In this document: in pieces, positions 24,542-33,046 of the stretch
Layout of the letters: each line of letters begins with the position of its first letter
How positions within the stretch are numbered: position 1 is the first letter of the stretch
Assembly: GCF_900109195.1 (NCBI RefSeq)
Contig: NZ_FNZG01000003.1
Coordinates: 124,001 to 188,000 of the forward strand
Length of the DNA: 64,000 bases
Source of the DNA: Pseudooceanicola nitratireducens
Lineage (GTDB): Bacteria; Pseudomonadota; Alphaproteobacteria; Rhodobacterales; Rhodobacteraceae
Direction of reading: 5' to 3'
The notes under the pieces: model-generated
Database searches by the model: none
Seen by the model: the letters and a program-made list of their open reading frames with translations, nothing else
What the model was told of the DNA's origin: nothing
Position numbers and translations under genes: made by a program

Positions 24542-25804
24542 TTAGTCGCGCACCTTGCCGAAGATGATCGACGCATTGGTGCCGCCGAAACCGAAGGAAT
24601 TCGACAGCGCCACGTTGATCTCGCGCTTCTCGGCCTTGTTGGGCGCCAGGCTCAGCTTGGGTTCGACCGCCGGGTTGTCCAGGTTGATGGTCGGCGGGGC
24701 GACCTGGTCGCGGATCGCCAGGATCGAGAAGATCGCCTCGATCGCGCCGGCCGCGCCCAGAAGGTGCCCGGTGGCAGATTTGGTCGAGGACATGGTGGCC
24801 TTCGACGCCGCATCGCCCAGCAGACGCTCCACCGCGCCCAGCTCGATCGTGTCGGCCATGGTCGAGGTGCCATGCGCGTTGATGTAATCGATGTCCTCGG
24901 GCTTCAGGCCCGCGCGGTTCAGCGCCGCGGTCATCGACCGGAAGCCGCCATCGCCATCCTCGGAGGGCGCGGTGATGTGATAGGCGTCGCCCGACAGGCC
25001 ATAGCCCAGGTATTCGCCATAGATCTTGGCACCGCGCGCCTTGGCGTGTTCGTATTCCTCAAGGATCACGACACCGGCACCTTCGCCCATGACAAAACCG
25101 TCACGATCGGCGTCATAGGGGCGCGAGGCCTTGGTGGGATCATCGCCATATTTGGTCGACAGCGCCTTGCAGGCGTTGAAGCCCGCGATGCCGATTTCGC
25201 AGATCGCGGCCTCGGCCCCGCCGGCGACCATGACATCCGCATCGCCCCACTGGATCAGACGCGCCGCATCCCCGATGGCATGAGCCCCGGTGGAACAGGC
25301 GGTGACCACGGCGTGGTTCGGCCCCTTGAAGCCATAGCGAATCGACACCTGACCCGAGATCAGGTTGATCAGCGCGCCGGGAATGAAGAAGGGCGACACG
25401 CGACGCGGGCCCTTCTCGGCCATCATCAGCGTGGTCTGTTCGATGGACTGCAGCCCGCCGATGCCCGAGCCCAGCATGACGCCGGTGCGCAGCTGGCCTT
25501 CCTCGTCCTGCGGTTCCCAGCCGGCATCCTTCACGGCCATCTCGGCCGCGGCAATCCCATAGAGGATGAAGTCATCGACCTTGCGACGCTCCTTCGGCTC
25601 CATCCAGTCATCGGGATTGAAGGTACCCTCGGTGCCATCCCCATAGGGGACCTCGCAGGCATATTTCGTCGACACCCGCTCCGGATTGAACCGCGTGATC
25701 GGACCCGCACCGGACTGCCCGTCCAGAATGCGGCTCCAGGTTTCTTCGACCCCGCTTGCAAGCGGAGTGACCAGCCCAAGCCCGGTGACAACAACACGAC
25801 GCAT
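24542..25804 (-). CDS. fabF: Beta-ketoacyl-ACP synthase II
   Basis: A 420-residue condensing enzyme extending acyl-ACP with malonyl-ACP. Seen: MRRVVVTGLGLVTPL, the active-site cysteine in VTACSTGAHAIGDA near residue 170, the histidines of INAHGTSTMADT near 310 and SATGHLLGAAGAIEA near 345, and the closing NSFGFGGTNAS. This is the full Cys-His-His triad. I start it at 25804; an upstream 24-codon extension has no support, while AGGG lies just before this ATG. Its substrate carrier, AcpP, is encoded 880 bases upstream. Confidence 0.96.
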   Translation of the reverse strand: MRRVVVTGLGLVTPLASGVEETWSRILDGQSGAGPITRFNPERVSTKYACEVPYGDGTEGTFNPDDWMEPKERRKVDDFILYGIAAAEMAVKDAGWEPQDEEGQLRTGVMLGSGIGGLQSIEQTTLMMAEKGPRRVSPFFIPGALINLISGQVSIRYGFKGPNHAVVTACSTGAHAIGDAARLIQWGDADVMVAGGAEAAICEIGIAGFNACKALSTKYGDDPTKASRPYDADRDGFVMGEGAGVVILEEYEHAKARGAKIYGEYLGYGLSGDAYHITAPSEDGDGGFRSMTAALNRAGLKPEDIDYINAHGTSTMADTIELGAVERLLGDAASKATMSSTKSATGHLLGAAGAIEAIFSILAIRDQVAPPTINLDNPAVEPKLSLAPNKAEKREINVALSNSFGFGGTNASIIFGKVRD

Positions 25805-25968
25805 AAGACCCTGCCCCTTCGTTTTTCCGTCAGATGCTCTTACCCCGTTGGCGGGCAAAGGGGCAAGAGGCACCATTCCCCGCCCGGCAACTCCCTGCGC
25901 GCAAACCCTTGGATAAACCGGTATACCCGGCCCGGAGCCAGCCCCACCCTGCCCGCGTCTTGCCGGCG

Positions 25969-26454
25969 CTACTTGCCTCCCGCGACCGGCTCTTCAATAT
26001 CGGCGTGATCGACCAGGTTCCAGGGCCGCCCCTGGCTGCGATAGATCCGCTTGCCCAGCCTCGGATAATCGGCCACGTCGTGGGCCAGCCGCTCTCCCAC
26101 CACGATGGCGCGGAACAGCCCCGGCCCGGTGTTGCGGATCACATGGGCCAGCCCGCCCTTGCGATAGCCGATGAAATCCCCCGGCCCGATCCTGTGGCAC
26201 TCGTCCCCGATCTCCGCCTCGGCCTCTCCCTCCAGCACATAGACGCATTCATCCTCGTCGTGATGCACGTGGTATTCGGTACTCTCACAGCCCGGCTCCA
26301 CCTCGATCAGGTGAAACCCGAACCCGGTGATCCCCGTCAGATCCCCAAGCGACTTGTTCACCCGCCGCGCGCCCGGGTTCAGGAAATGCACCTTGCGCAG
26401 CCCCTGCATCTCCGCAATCTCTCCGGCGGTCACCAGGTAGACGTCCTCAGCCAT
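25969..26454 (-). CDS. Cupin-domain protein
   Basis: A 161-residue single cupin. Seen: the first cupin motif YHVHHDEDECVYVLEGEAE, with the H-x-H...E metal ligands and the Y-x-L-x-G turn, and the second motif GDFIGYRKGGLAHVIRN with the remaining histidine. A mononuclear metal site is therefore likely; the reaction is unknown. It ends in WNLVDHADIEEP, outside the barrel. GGAGCGGGGGA precedes the ATG at 26454; a longer frame upstream is non-coding. It sits between acpP and fabF but the acpP terminator separates it from acpP, so it is likely a separate unit. Confidence 0.85.
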   Translation of the reverse strand: MAEDVYLVTAGEIAEMQGLRKVHFLNPGARRVNKSLGDLTGITGFGFHLIEVEPGCESTEYHVHHDEDECVYVLEGEAEAEIGDECHRIGPGDFIGYRKGGLAHVIRNTGPGLFRAIVVGERLAHDVADYPRLGKRIYRSQGRPWNLVDHADIEEPVAGGK

Positions 26455-26463
26455 TCCCCCGCT

Positions 26464-26500
26464 CCTCTTTGGTTTTCTCAAATATCCCCGCCGGAGGCAT
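26464..26500 (-). repeat. Dispersed GGGATATTTGAG motif, copy 2
   Basis: On the minus strand: GCCTCC-GGC, then GGGGATATTTGAGAAAACC and AAAGAGGAG, just upstream of the cupin start. The AT core matches those at 2971 and 35084. Confidence 0.6.
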
Positions 26501-26599
26501 CCCGACCCCGCCACCCTCGCAGATCCACCGCATCTCGCAACCCCGCCAAGGGGGCGAGGCCCGCACGGCCGGGCGGGACGAGCCGCGCGCGCGACATGC

Positions 26600-26631
26600 A
26601 AAAACCCCCGCAGCCTCTCGGCCACGGGGGT
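26600..26631 (-). terminator. Intrinsic terminator of acpP
   Basis: Stem ACCCCCG / CGGGGGT with a 14-base loop followed by a T run on the minus strand, 55 bases after the acpP stop. Confidence 0.85.
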
Positions 26632-26685
26632 CTTCACATCTCATGCGCCACCCCTCGGGGCGGCCGCCTCAAGGGCACCTGAAGA

Positions 26686-26919
26686 TCAGGCGGCTTCCTT
26701 GATGAATTTCACGGCGTCGCCGAACGTCTGGATGTTCTCGGCGGCGTCATCGGGGATCTCGATGCCGAATTCTTCTTCGAACGCCATGACCAGCTCGACG
26801 GTGTCAAGGCTGTCTGCGCCCAGGTCGTCGATGAACGACGCGTTCTCGGTGACCTTGTCCTCTTCCACACCCAGATGCTCGACAACGATCTTCTTAACGC
26901 GCTCTGCGACATCGCTCAT
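26686..26919 (-). CDS. acpP: Acyl carrier protein
   Basis: A 77-residue acidic carrier that holds growing fatty acids on a phosphopantetheine arm. Seen: [20 protein letters not shown], then [21 protein letters not shown] with the modified serine at residue 37 in DSLD, and an acidic helix II for partner docking. Length 77 is canonical. The start at 26919 has a GGGGA site upstream. FabF, its partner, is the second gene downstream. Confidence 0.97.
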   Translation of the reverse strand: MSDVAERVKKIVVEHLGVEEDKVTENASFIDDLGADSLDTVELVMAFEEEFGIEIPDDAAENIQTFGDAVKFIKEAA

Positions 26920-27068
26920 GGGATTTCCCCTCATATCTCTGTGGGCTCTCGGCCCGGTTCTGCCCTCGCCCCGATCGGGGTCGTGCTGTCATGCCCCTGA
27001 CGGGGCGGCTTGTTCCCGCAGATGCGGAAGACCGGACACCACGGGGGCAATCCGGCAAATCTGCGCCG

Positions 27069-27096
27069 CCTATATCACAAGCGACACGGGACGCAA
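27069..27096 (-). promoter_or_regulatory. Candidate acpP promoter
   Basis: Minus strand TTGCGT (27096-27091), 16-base spacer, TATAGG (27074-27069), about 150 bases before the acpP start. The rest of the 26920-27238 gap holds two small palindromes, CCCCGATCGGGG (26969-26980) and GCCCC-TGAC-GGGGC (26993-27006), and no gene. Confidence 0.5.
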
Positions 27097-27238
27097 ACGG
27101 TTTCGCCCCGGCTCGAATATGGGCATCTCAGCCGAAATTCCAAGCACTTTGAGGGATAGCTGCCGGAAACAACGACGCGCGGGCAACCGGGGCCTTCGGG
27201 CGCAATCGTGTACGGCCCCTCGCCCGACCTCCCGGACC

Positions 27239-29056
27239 TCAGGCCGCCTCTGCCTCCTGCCGCGCCCAAAGCCCGGCATAGCGCCCGCCGCGCGACAGCA
27301 GATCCGCATGGGTGCCATCCTCGACGATATGGCCGTCCTCAAGCACCACGATCCGGTCCGCATCCGCGATGGTCGACAGCCTATGCGCGATGGTCAGCAC
27401 CGTGCGCCCCTCGCCCGCGCGCTCCAGCGCGGTCTGAATGCCGCGTTCGGTTTCCGTATCCAGGGCCGAGGTCGCCTCGTCCAGCAGCAGGATCGGCGGG
27501 TTCTTCAGCAGCGTTCTGGCAATGCCCACGCGCTGCTTTTCCCCGCCCGACAGCTTCAGCCCGCGTTCGCCCACGGCCGTGTCATAGCCCTCGGGCAAAG
27601 ACGTGATGAAATCATGGATCTGCGCCGACCGGGCCGCGGCCTCGATATCCGCCTGACTGGCCCCGTCGCGGCCATAGGCGATGTTGTAGCGGATCGTGTC
27701 GTTGAACAGCACCGTGTCCTGCGGGACCACGCCGATCTGGGCGTGCAGACTGTCCTGAGTCACGTCGCGCACGTCCTGGCCGTCGATGCGGATCGCCCCG
27801 TCCGTCACGTCATAAAACCGGAACATCAGCCGCCCGATGGTCGACTTCCCCGAGCCAGAGGGCCCGACGATCGCCACCTTCTGCCCTGGTTGCACGTCCA
27901 GAGAGATCCCCTTGAGGATGGGCCGTTCCGGATCATAGCCGAAGGCCACGTTGTCGAAGGACACCGCCCCGCCGTTGACCCGGATCGGGGCCGCGCCGGG
28001 CTTGTCCTGGATCTCGGCCGGCTGTTCCAGCAGATCGAACATTTCGCCCATGTCCACCAGCGCCTGGCGGATTTCCCGGTAGACCGAGCCGAGGAAGTTC
28101 AAAGGCATGGTGATCTGGATCATGTAGGCGTTGACCATGACGAAATCGCCGACGCTCATCCTTCCGTCCTGCACGCCAAGCGCGGCCATGACCATCACGG
28201 CGACAAGCCCGCCGGTGATCAGGAAGCTCTGGCCGAAGTTCAGGAAAGCCAGCGAATAGGATGTCTTCAGCGCGGCGCGCTCATAGCCCTCCATCGCGCG
28301 GTCATAGCGCGCGGCCTCGCGTCCCTCGGCCCCGAAGTATTTCACCGTCTCGAAGTTCAGCAGGCTGTCGATGGCCTTCTGGTTGGCGTCGGTGTCCTGG
28401 TCGTTCATCTCCTTGCGGAGCTTCACGCGCCATTCCGTGACCTTGAAGGTGAACCAGGTATAGGCCCAGATCACCACCGCCACCACGACAAGATACCAGA
28501 TGTCGAAGGCCAGCCACAGGACCACGCCCACCATCAGCAATTCCAGAACAAGCGGTCCGATCGAGAACAGCAGGAAGCGCAGCAGGAAATCGACGCCTTT
28601 CACACCACGCTCGATGATGCGGCTCAGCCCGCCAGTGCGGCGGGTGATGTGATAGCGCATCGACAAGCGGTGCATATGTTCAAAGGTCTCGAAAGCCACC
28701 TGGCGCAGGGCCCGCTGGCCGACCTTGGCAAAGACCACGTCGCGCAGCTGCTGGAACCCCACGGTCATCAGCCGTGCCAGCCCGTAGATCACCGTCAGCG
28801 ACACCGCCCCAAGCGCCAGCATCCAGGCCGCGCTGTCGCCCTCGCCCGCCAGCGCATCCACCGCCGCCTTGTAAAAGAATGGCGTACCGACCGCGATCAG
28901 CTTGGCGAAGACCAGCACCGACAGGGCGATGACCACCCGGTAGCGCACCCAGGGCGCATCCGAGGGCCAGAGATAGGGCAGCGCGCGCCGCACGATCTGC
29001 ATGCCGTTGTCGGGCATATCCGTGGTGGTCAGGGTGGACGGACCTCTCCCCCGCAT
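27239..29056 (-). CDS. Atm1/HMT1-type ABC exporter (fused permease and ATPase)
   Basis: About 605 residues, a half-transporter that works as a homodimer. Seen: six membrane helices in the first 320 residues, with the Atm1-type loop HMHRLSMRYHITRRTGGL near 145, and a nucleotide-binding domain with Walker A GPSGSGKST near 395. The ABC signature LSGGEKQRVGIARTLL, Walker B ILLLDEATSALD and the H-loop HRLS follow. Family members export glutathione-linked metals or persulfides, and the divergent ArsR-family gene fits a metal-related role; both are inference. The start at 29056 has AGGA seven bases upstream; ATG 29062 or an earlier one is possible. Confidence 0.92.
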   Translation of the reverse strand: MRGRGPSTLTTTDMPDNGMQIVRRALPYLWPSDAPWVRYRVVIALSVLVFAKLIAVGTPFFYKAAVDALAGEGDSAAWMLALGAVSLTVIYGLARLMTVGFQQLRDVVFAKVGQRALRQVAFETFEHMHRLSMRYHITRRTGGLSRIIERGVKGVDFLLRFLLFSIGPLVLELLMVGVVLWLAFDIWYLVVVAVVIWAYTWFTFKVTEWRVKLRKEMNDQDTDANQKAIDSLLNFETVKYFGAEGREAARYDRAMEGYERAALKTSYSLAFLNFGQSFLITGGLVAVMVMAALGVQDGRMSVGDFVMVNAYMIQITMPLNFLGSVYREIRQALVDMGEMFDLLEQPAEIQDKPGAAPIRVNGGAVSFDNVAFGYDPERPILKGISLDVQPGQKVAIVGPSGSGKSTIGRLMFRFYDVTDGAIRIDGQDVRDVTQDSLHAQIGVVPQDTVLFNDTIRYNIAYGRDGASQADIEAAARSAQIHDFITSLPEGYDTAVGERGLKLSGGEKQRVGIARTLLKNPPILLLDEATSALDTETERGIQTALERAGEGRTVLTIAHRLSTIADADRIVVLEDGHIVEDGTHADLLSRGGRYAGLWARQEAEAA

Positions 29057-29078
29057 GGGCATTTCCTTGTTTGGCTTG

Positions 29079-29092
29079 CCGGAGCGCTCCGG
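29079..29092. promoter_or_regulatory. Perfect palindrome upstream of the ABC exporter
   Basis: CCGGAGCGCTCCGG, a 14-bp perfect palindrome, 23 bases upstream of the exporter start in the divergent region. A possible operator or hairpin. Confidence 0.4.
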
Positions 29093-29112
29093 TTGGCGTA
29101 TCACTTCAATAG

Positions 29113-29136
29113 TTCAACGATTCATGAGTAGTTGAA
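29113..29136. promoter_or_regulatory. Candidate ArsR-family operator
   Basis: TTCAAC-N12-GTTGAA inverted repeat with a further CTTCAA half-site at 29104. It ends three bases before the regulator ATG and lies between the divergent genes, the size and layout typical of ArsR/SmtB operators. Confidence 0.6.
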
Positions 29137-29138
29137 GA

Positions 29139-29504
29139 ATGGAGCAGACACAAGCCCTCTCGGCCCTTGCGGCCCTGGCCCATGAGACCCGGTTGCAGAT
29201 CGTGCGCCTACTTGTGCCCTGCGGTCAGGACGGGCTTTCGGCGGGCGAAATCGGCGCGCGAGTCGACTGCTCTGCCTCGCGTCTGTCGTTCCATCTGTCG
29301 GCACTGGATCAGGCCGGGCTGATCACGGCGCGGCGCGACGGCCGCCGGGTGATCTATGCCGCGAAACGCCGCCAGATCGGCGGGCTGATCCATTACCTTC
29401 TGAACGATTGCTGTGCCGGGGACCAGACTGTCAGCGCCTGCTGCCGGGACCAGACCGGTGGTGCCTGCCACACCGCCAGCGATGCCGCACTGAACGACAG
29501 CTGA
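29139..29504 (+). CDS. ArsR-family regulator with C-terminal cysteine cluster
   Basis: A 121-residue winged-helix repressor. Seen: ALAHETRLQIVRLL at the N-terminus, recognition helix region CSASRLSFHLSALDQAGLI near residues 44-62, the wing ARRDGRRVIYAA, and a cysteine-rich tail with C91, C92, C101, C102 and C110. C28 and C44 lie in the body. Cysteine tails in this family often form metal(loid) sensor sites. It is divergent from an Atm1-type exporter with an inverted repeat between them, so it probably controls both. It has almost no Shine-Dalgarno site before the ATG. Confidence 0.88.
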   Translation: MEQTQALSALAALAHETRLQIVRLLVPCGQDGLSAGEIGARVDCSASRLSFHLSALDQAGLITARRDGRRVIYAAKRRQIGGLIHYLLNDCCAGDQTVSACCRDQTGGACHTASDAALNDS

Positions 29505-29522
29505 CGCCGCCCCAGCAAGGAA

Positions 29523-29557
29523 AACGGGCGGCACAGGTCTTTCCCGCACCGCCCGTT
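29523..29557. terminator. Intrinsic terminator between ArsR gene and LysM gene
   Basis: AACGGGCGG / CCGCCCGTT, perfect nine-bp stem with a 17-base loop, between convergent stops. The core AAAACGGGCGGCACAGG recurs at 32981. Confidence 0.65.
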
Positions 29558-29576
29558 CTGGAATTGCGAAGGCCGA

Positions 29577-31949
29577 TCATTCCGGCAGGGTAAACACCTG
29601 CCCCGGATAGATCAGATCGGGATCGCGGATCAGGTCGCGGTTGGCTTCGAAGACCCGGACATACATCACCCCGTCGCCATATTTCTCGCGCGCGATAGCC
29701 CAAAGCGTCGATCCCCGTTCCACCGTGACCCGCGTCACGCCCTTTGCGACCTGCGGCGCGGGCTGCTCTTCCGCCGTCGCCGGCGTCATCGCGGCGGTTG
29801 CACCTGCGGGGCGCTCGAAGGCGGTCTCGACCCGCGCGACGACCTGACCGGCTGCGTCGACCTCGTCCAGGCGCAGGATGCCCGAGGAGAGATCCGCGAT
29901 CTCGACCTGCCAGCTGCCATCCGGCCCGACCGGGGCCAGCGCGACCGAGGCGTCATCCAGGTAGACCCGCACGAACCCGCCCGGGCTGCCACGCCCCGAC
30001 AGCTGTGCCGCGCCGCCGGCGCCAAAGCTGATTGCGCCAAGCGTCGCCGCCCCGTCGCCCGGCCCCTGCAACACCCGCACGCCGCTGGCGTCGGACATCA
30101 GCACCGTCGGGCTGGATTTCGGGGCCGTGGCGGGTTGCGCTGCTTCTGGCTGGGTCGCGTCGGTTGTCTTGGCTTCATCGGTGGTGGGCTGGGTCGTGTC
30201 GGATCCTGAGACCGCGTTGGAGGCCATGTCCTGCGTGGTGGTATCCGCAGACATATCCGCCGTGGCCTGATCCGAGTTCGCAGTGGCGGCCTGTGACGAG
30301 GCCGCAGCTTCCGCCGAAACAGTGCTTTCGCTGCTAACTGCGCCGGAGGAGCCGGCTGTCAGCAATTCAGTGCCGCCTGCGCTTTTCGCAGCCGCGCCGC
30401 CGTCGACCTTCGCCGCCGTGTCCGCGCTTGCGTTTTCTTGCGCTTGGGCAGTGGTGTTGCCAGCCATAGTCGCGCTTTCGGAACCGCTAGCCGCATGAGC
30501 TGTCTGAGCGGTGCTGTCATCGGGCGGGCTCGTCGCGCCACCATCCAAAGCATCGGCCTGTGACGAAGCCGCGTCCTGAGGTGCCGGGGCCTCTGCTACC
30601 GCACTCTCCGCCGCCGCAGTCGAACCTGCACCGGCCAGCGCGGTTCCGGTCGCTGCCCCGGCGTCAGAGCCTTCAGCCGCAGCGTCGGCCATGGTCAAAC
30701 CAGCCTGAGCAGTAGCATTCCCTTCGGCCTGTGCGACACTATCCGTTGGCGCGGCAGTCGATCCCGAGGTCCGGGCGACATCGCCCGCCGAAGCAGTATC
30801 CGATCCCGAGGTCTGAGCGGCATCCGCCGTCGGGACGGCATCCCCGCCCGCAGCCTTAGCCTCGTCAACCGCCGAAGCAACATCCGTACCCCGCGCAACG
30901 GACCCGTCCGCCTGGCCACCCGCAGCGCCACTACCTGGCGCGTCCTCAGAACCACCAGCCCCCCCGCCCATCAGCGAAGACGCCAGACCTGCAATCTTCT
31001 CGGCCGTCTCGTCGACCGCCGCTTCGGCGGCAGTCGCCGCCTCTTTCGCCATGTCGCCGGCGGCCTCGGCGGCCTGTTGCGTCTCGGCCAGGGCCGTCTG
31101 GGCGGCCTCCCCTGCGGCGGCGGCGCCTTCCGTTGCGGCCTGGGCCAGCGCCGCCCCGCCAGAGGCGACGGCGGTGCCAAGCGCGGTGGCGGCGGTATCG
31201 GCAGCACGTTCTACGGCCGAAGTCGCCGTGTCGAGCGTTTCCTCCACCCGCGCCTGGGCGGTGGCCTGGGCCGTGTCTGCAGCATCCCCGGCGGTGCCGA
31301 CGGCGGTTTTCGCCTGCGCCTCGGCCTCATCCAGCGTCGCCTTGGCCGCATCCTGTGCCTTGTTCAAAAGCGAGGCCGCGCCTTCAGCGACGGCAGCGGC
31401 GGTCTTGTCCGTCTCTTGCGTGACGGCCTCGGCAAGCTGAGCAACCTTGGCACCGGGGGTCGGGCCCACGATGACCTCCTGCTCGGACAGAACCGTGCCC
31501 CCGGCCCCTTCGACGGACAGGGAAATCACGCGCGGATCGGCGCTTGGCGGCAGGTCGAGGAAGGCGGCGAACTTGCCGTCCGCGCCGGCGGTTTCCTCGG
31601 CCAGGCTGACGCCATCGACCAGCATGCGCACCACGGCCCCGGGGGCCGCTGCCCCGGCCACCAGCGTTGCACCATCTGGTTCGACCCTCACCACGTCGAT
31701 GCTGGGCTTCACGGTGTTGTCGGGCGTATCTTGGGGCGTCTGATCCACGGCTTCCGCATCGCCTGCAGAAGCCTGTTCCGCCGCTTCAGCAACCTTTTCG
31801 GCGTCAATGCGCGGGATGCCCGCGACGCTGTCGTCGCCGTCGCTTTCGGGGGCAAGAAGCCCGCTGCCCCAGGCCCCGAAAAGCGCCACGATCACGGCCA
31901 CCACCGCACCCGCAGCCCAGCCCGTCTTTCCACCAAGATTGCCCGCCAC
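29577..31949 (-). CDS. Alanine-rich membrane-anchored LysM-domain protein
   Basis: About 790 residues. Seen in order: an N-terminal membrane helix (AAGAVVAVIVALFGAWG), and an Ig-like beta domain near 80-165 (VVRVEPDGATLVAG, PGAVVRMLVDG). About 430 residues of extreme Ala/Thr/Ser/Asp/Glu composition follow, with 11-residue-like helical periodicity (TLDEAEAQAKTAVGTAGDAA). A second Ig-like region comes near 620-715, and the C-terminal LysM (VERGSTLWAIAREKYGDG) binds peptidoglycan. The protein probably bridges membrane and wall. I prefer the GTG start at 31949, with AGGGGG upstream. The middle part is low-complexity and may vary in length between strains. Confidence 0.85.
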   Translation of the reverse strand: MAGNLGGKTGWAAGAVVAVIVALFGAWGSGLLAPESDGDDSVAGIPRIDAEKVAEAAEQASAGDAEAVDQTPQDTPDNTVKPSIDVVRVEPDGATLVAGAAAPGAVVRMLVDGVSLAEETAGADGKFAAFLDLPPSADPRVISLSVEGAGGTVLSEQEVIVGPTPGAKVAQLAEAVTQETDKTAAAVAEGAASLLNKAQDAAKATLDEAEAQAKTAVGTAGDAADTAQATAQARVEETLDTATSAVERAADTAATALGTAVASGGAALAQAATEGAAAAGEAAQTALAETQQAAEAAGDMAKEAATAAEAAVDETAEKIAGLASSLMGGGAGGSEDAPGSGAAGGQADGSVARGTDVASAVDEAKAAGGDAVPTADAAQTSGSDTASAGDVARTSGSTAAPTDSVAQAEGNATAQAGLTMADAAAEGSDAGAATGTALAGAGSTAAAESAVAEAPAPQDAASSQADALDGGATSPPDDSTAQTAHAASGSESATMAGNTTAQAQENASADTAAKVDGGAAAKSAGGTELLTAGSSGAVSSESTVSAEAAASSQAATANSDQATADMSADTTTQDMASNAVSGSDTTQPTTDEAKTTDATQPEAAQPATAPKSSPTVLMSDASGVRVLQGPGDGAATLGAISFGAGGAAQLSGRGSPGGFVRVYLDDASVALAPVGPDGSWQVEIADLSSGILRLDEVDAAGQVVARVETAFERPAGATAAMTPATAEEQPAPQVAKGVTRVTVERGSTLWAIAREKYGDGVMYVRVFEANRDLIRDPDLIYPGQVFTLPE

Positions 31950-32057
31950 CAAAATTCCCCCTCTTTCAGCCGGACCTTCTCTGGTCCGCACGGTTAAGCA
32001 GGTATATCAACATGCTACGCCACGGTCAAAAGCAACCATCGCCAGCAGGAGGACCCC

Positions 32058-32657
32058 ATGTCCGACCAAAATCCCGCCCCCGCCGCCGAAAATTCACGCC
32101 CCCGGGGCGCAGCGCCCGAATTTTCCGTCTGCGTCTACTGCGGATCCCGCGACGGAGGCAGCCCGGCCTATGCCGCCGCTGCCGAGGAACTGGGCCGCGC
32201 CCTGGCCGCGCAATCCTGGCGTCTGGTCTACGGGGCCGGAGACGTGGGCCTGATGGGCCGCGTTGCCCGCGCCACCCAGGCCGCCGGAGGGGCCACCTTT
32301 GGCGTCATCCCGACCCATCTTCTGCACGCCGAGGTCGGCAAGCGCGACCTGACCCAGTTCGTCGTCACCGAGACGATGCACGAGCGCAAGAAGGTGATGT
32401 TCATGAATTGCGACGCCGTGGTGGTGCTGCCGGGCGGGGCCGGAACGCTGGACGAATTCTTCGAGGTGCTGACCTGGGCGCAGCTGGGGCTTCACTCCAA
32501 ACCGATCATTCTGCTGAACATCGACGGTTTCTGGGATCCGCTGGTTGCGCTGCTGGACCACGTGATCGCGCGGGGCTTTGCCTCGCCTTCGCTGAAGGGG
32601 CTGATCAGCCTGGCATCGGACCCGGCGGTCGCGATCAGCCAGCTGGGCGGGTCCTGA
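32058..32657 (+). CDS. LOG-family protein (TIGR00730 Rossmann fold)
   Basis: A 199-residue phosphoribohydrolase-like protein. Seen: FSVCVYCGSRDGGS at the fold start, LVYGAGDVGLMG, the conserved METH...RKK segment around MHERKKVMF, and the diagnostic PGGAGTLDEFFE near residue 124. Family members release adenine-type bases from nucleoside 5'-monophosphates, including cytokinin precursors; in bacteria the physiological substrate is often simply AMP-like nucleotides. The first 20 residues are a Pro/Ala-rich disordered lead. GGAGGACCCC precedes the ATG. Confidence 0.9.
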   Translation: MSDQNPAPAAENSRPRGAAPEFSVCVYCGSRDGGSPAYAAAAEELGRALAAQSWRLVYGAGDVGLMGRVARATQAAGGATFGVIPTHLLHAEVGKRDLTQFVVTETMHERKKVMFMNCDAVVVLPGGAGTLDEFFEVLTWAQLGLHSKPIILLNIDGFWDPLVALLDHVIARGFASPSLKGLISLASDPAVAISQLGGS

Positions 32658-32710
32658 TCGGGCGCTGATCGGCGTTGGCTGAGCGGTCGCTGGTTTGAGC
32701 ATTCCGGGAC

Positions 32711-32780
32711 TCAGGGGCTCAGGGGCTCAGGGGCTCAGGGGCTCAGGGGCTCAGGGGCTCAGGGGCTCAGGGGCTCAGGA
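32711..32780 (+). repeat. Octanucleotide tandem repeat (TCAGGGGC)8.7
   Basis: Eight uninterrupted perfect copies of TCAGGGGC followed by a partial TCAGGA, 53 bases after the LOG gene stop. The rest of the 32658-33046 gap holds only a terminator at its right end. It is the only such array seen in the window. Confidence 0.9.
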
Positions 32781-32980
32781 TCGGGTGCGGTCCGTGCTTG
32801 TGCAAGAGCATTCTGCCGAGGCGAACGGTGCGGGTCAGGGTTTTCGCTGCACGCTGTCCTTAAACCTCGCAGCCCCCCGGAAGCGCGGCGCATGACGATC
32901 GAAGCCAAGAGCCCAGCCCCTGCGTATAGATACGGACGCCCGCAAAAACCTAGCGTTCCTGTAGACGCCGGCACCAATGA

Positions 32981-33004
32981 AAACGGGCGGCACAGGGCCG
33001 CCCG
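32981..33004 (-). terminator. Intrinsic terminator of the host-attachment-family gene
   Basis: CGGGCGG / CCGCCCG, seven-bp stem with loop CACAGGG, followed on the minus strand by TTTT. Confidence 0.7.
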
Positions 33005-33046
33005 CATTCAGGTCTCGGTCTACTAACCCAGCAAAGACCTGAGGCG

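Noticed and set aside
23297-26008. A 903-codon open frame on the plus strand opposite mltG and fabF
   Set aside because: Both minus-strand genes are certain from motifs; the antisense frame stays open because of high GC at third positions and shows no family features.
26500-26590. Possible fourth copy of the structured repeat (contains GGCCGGGCGGGAC)
   Set aside because: Only the final GGGCGGGAC matches; leader and long stem are missing.
32711-32780. CRISPR array
   Set aside because: The unit is 8 bp with no spacers; it is a simple tandem repeat.
32695-32895. A 66-codon frame through the octamer repeat
   Set aside because: Its sequence is just the translated repeat (GLRGSGAQ units) with no ribosome site.
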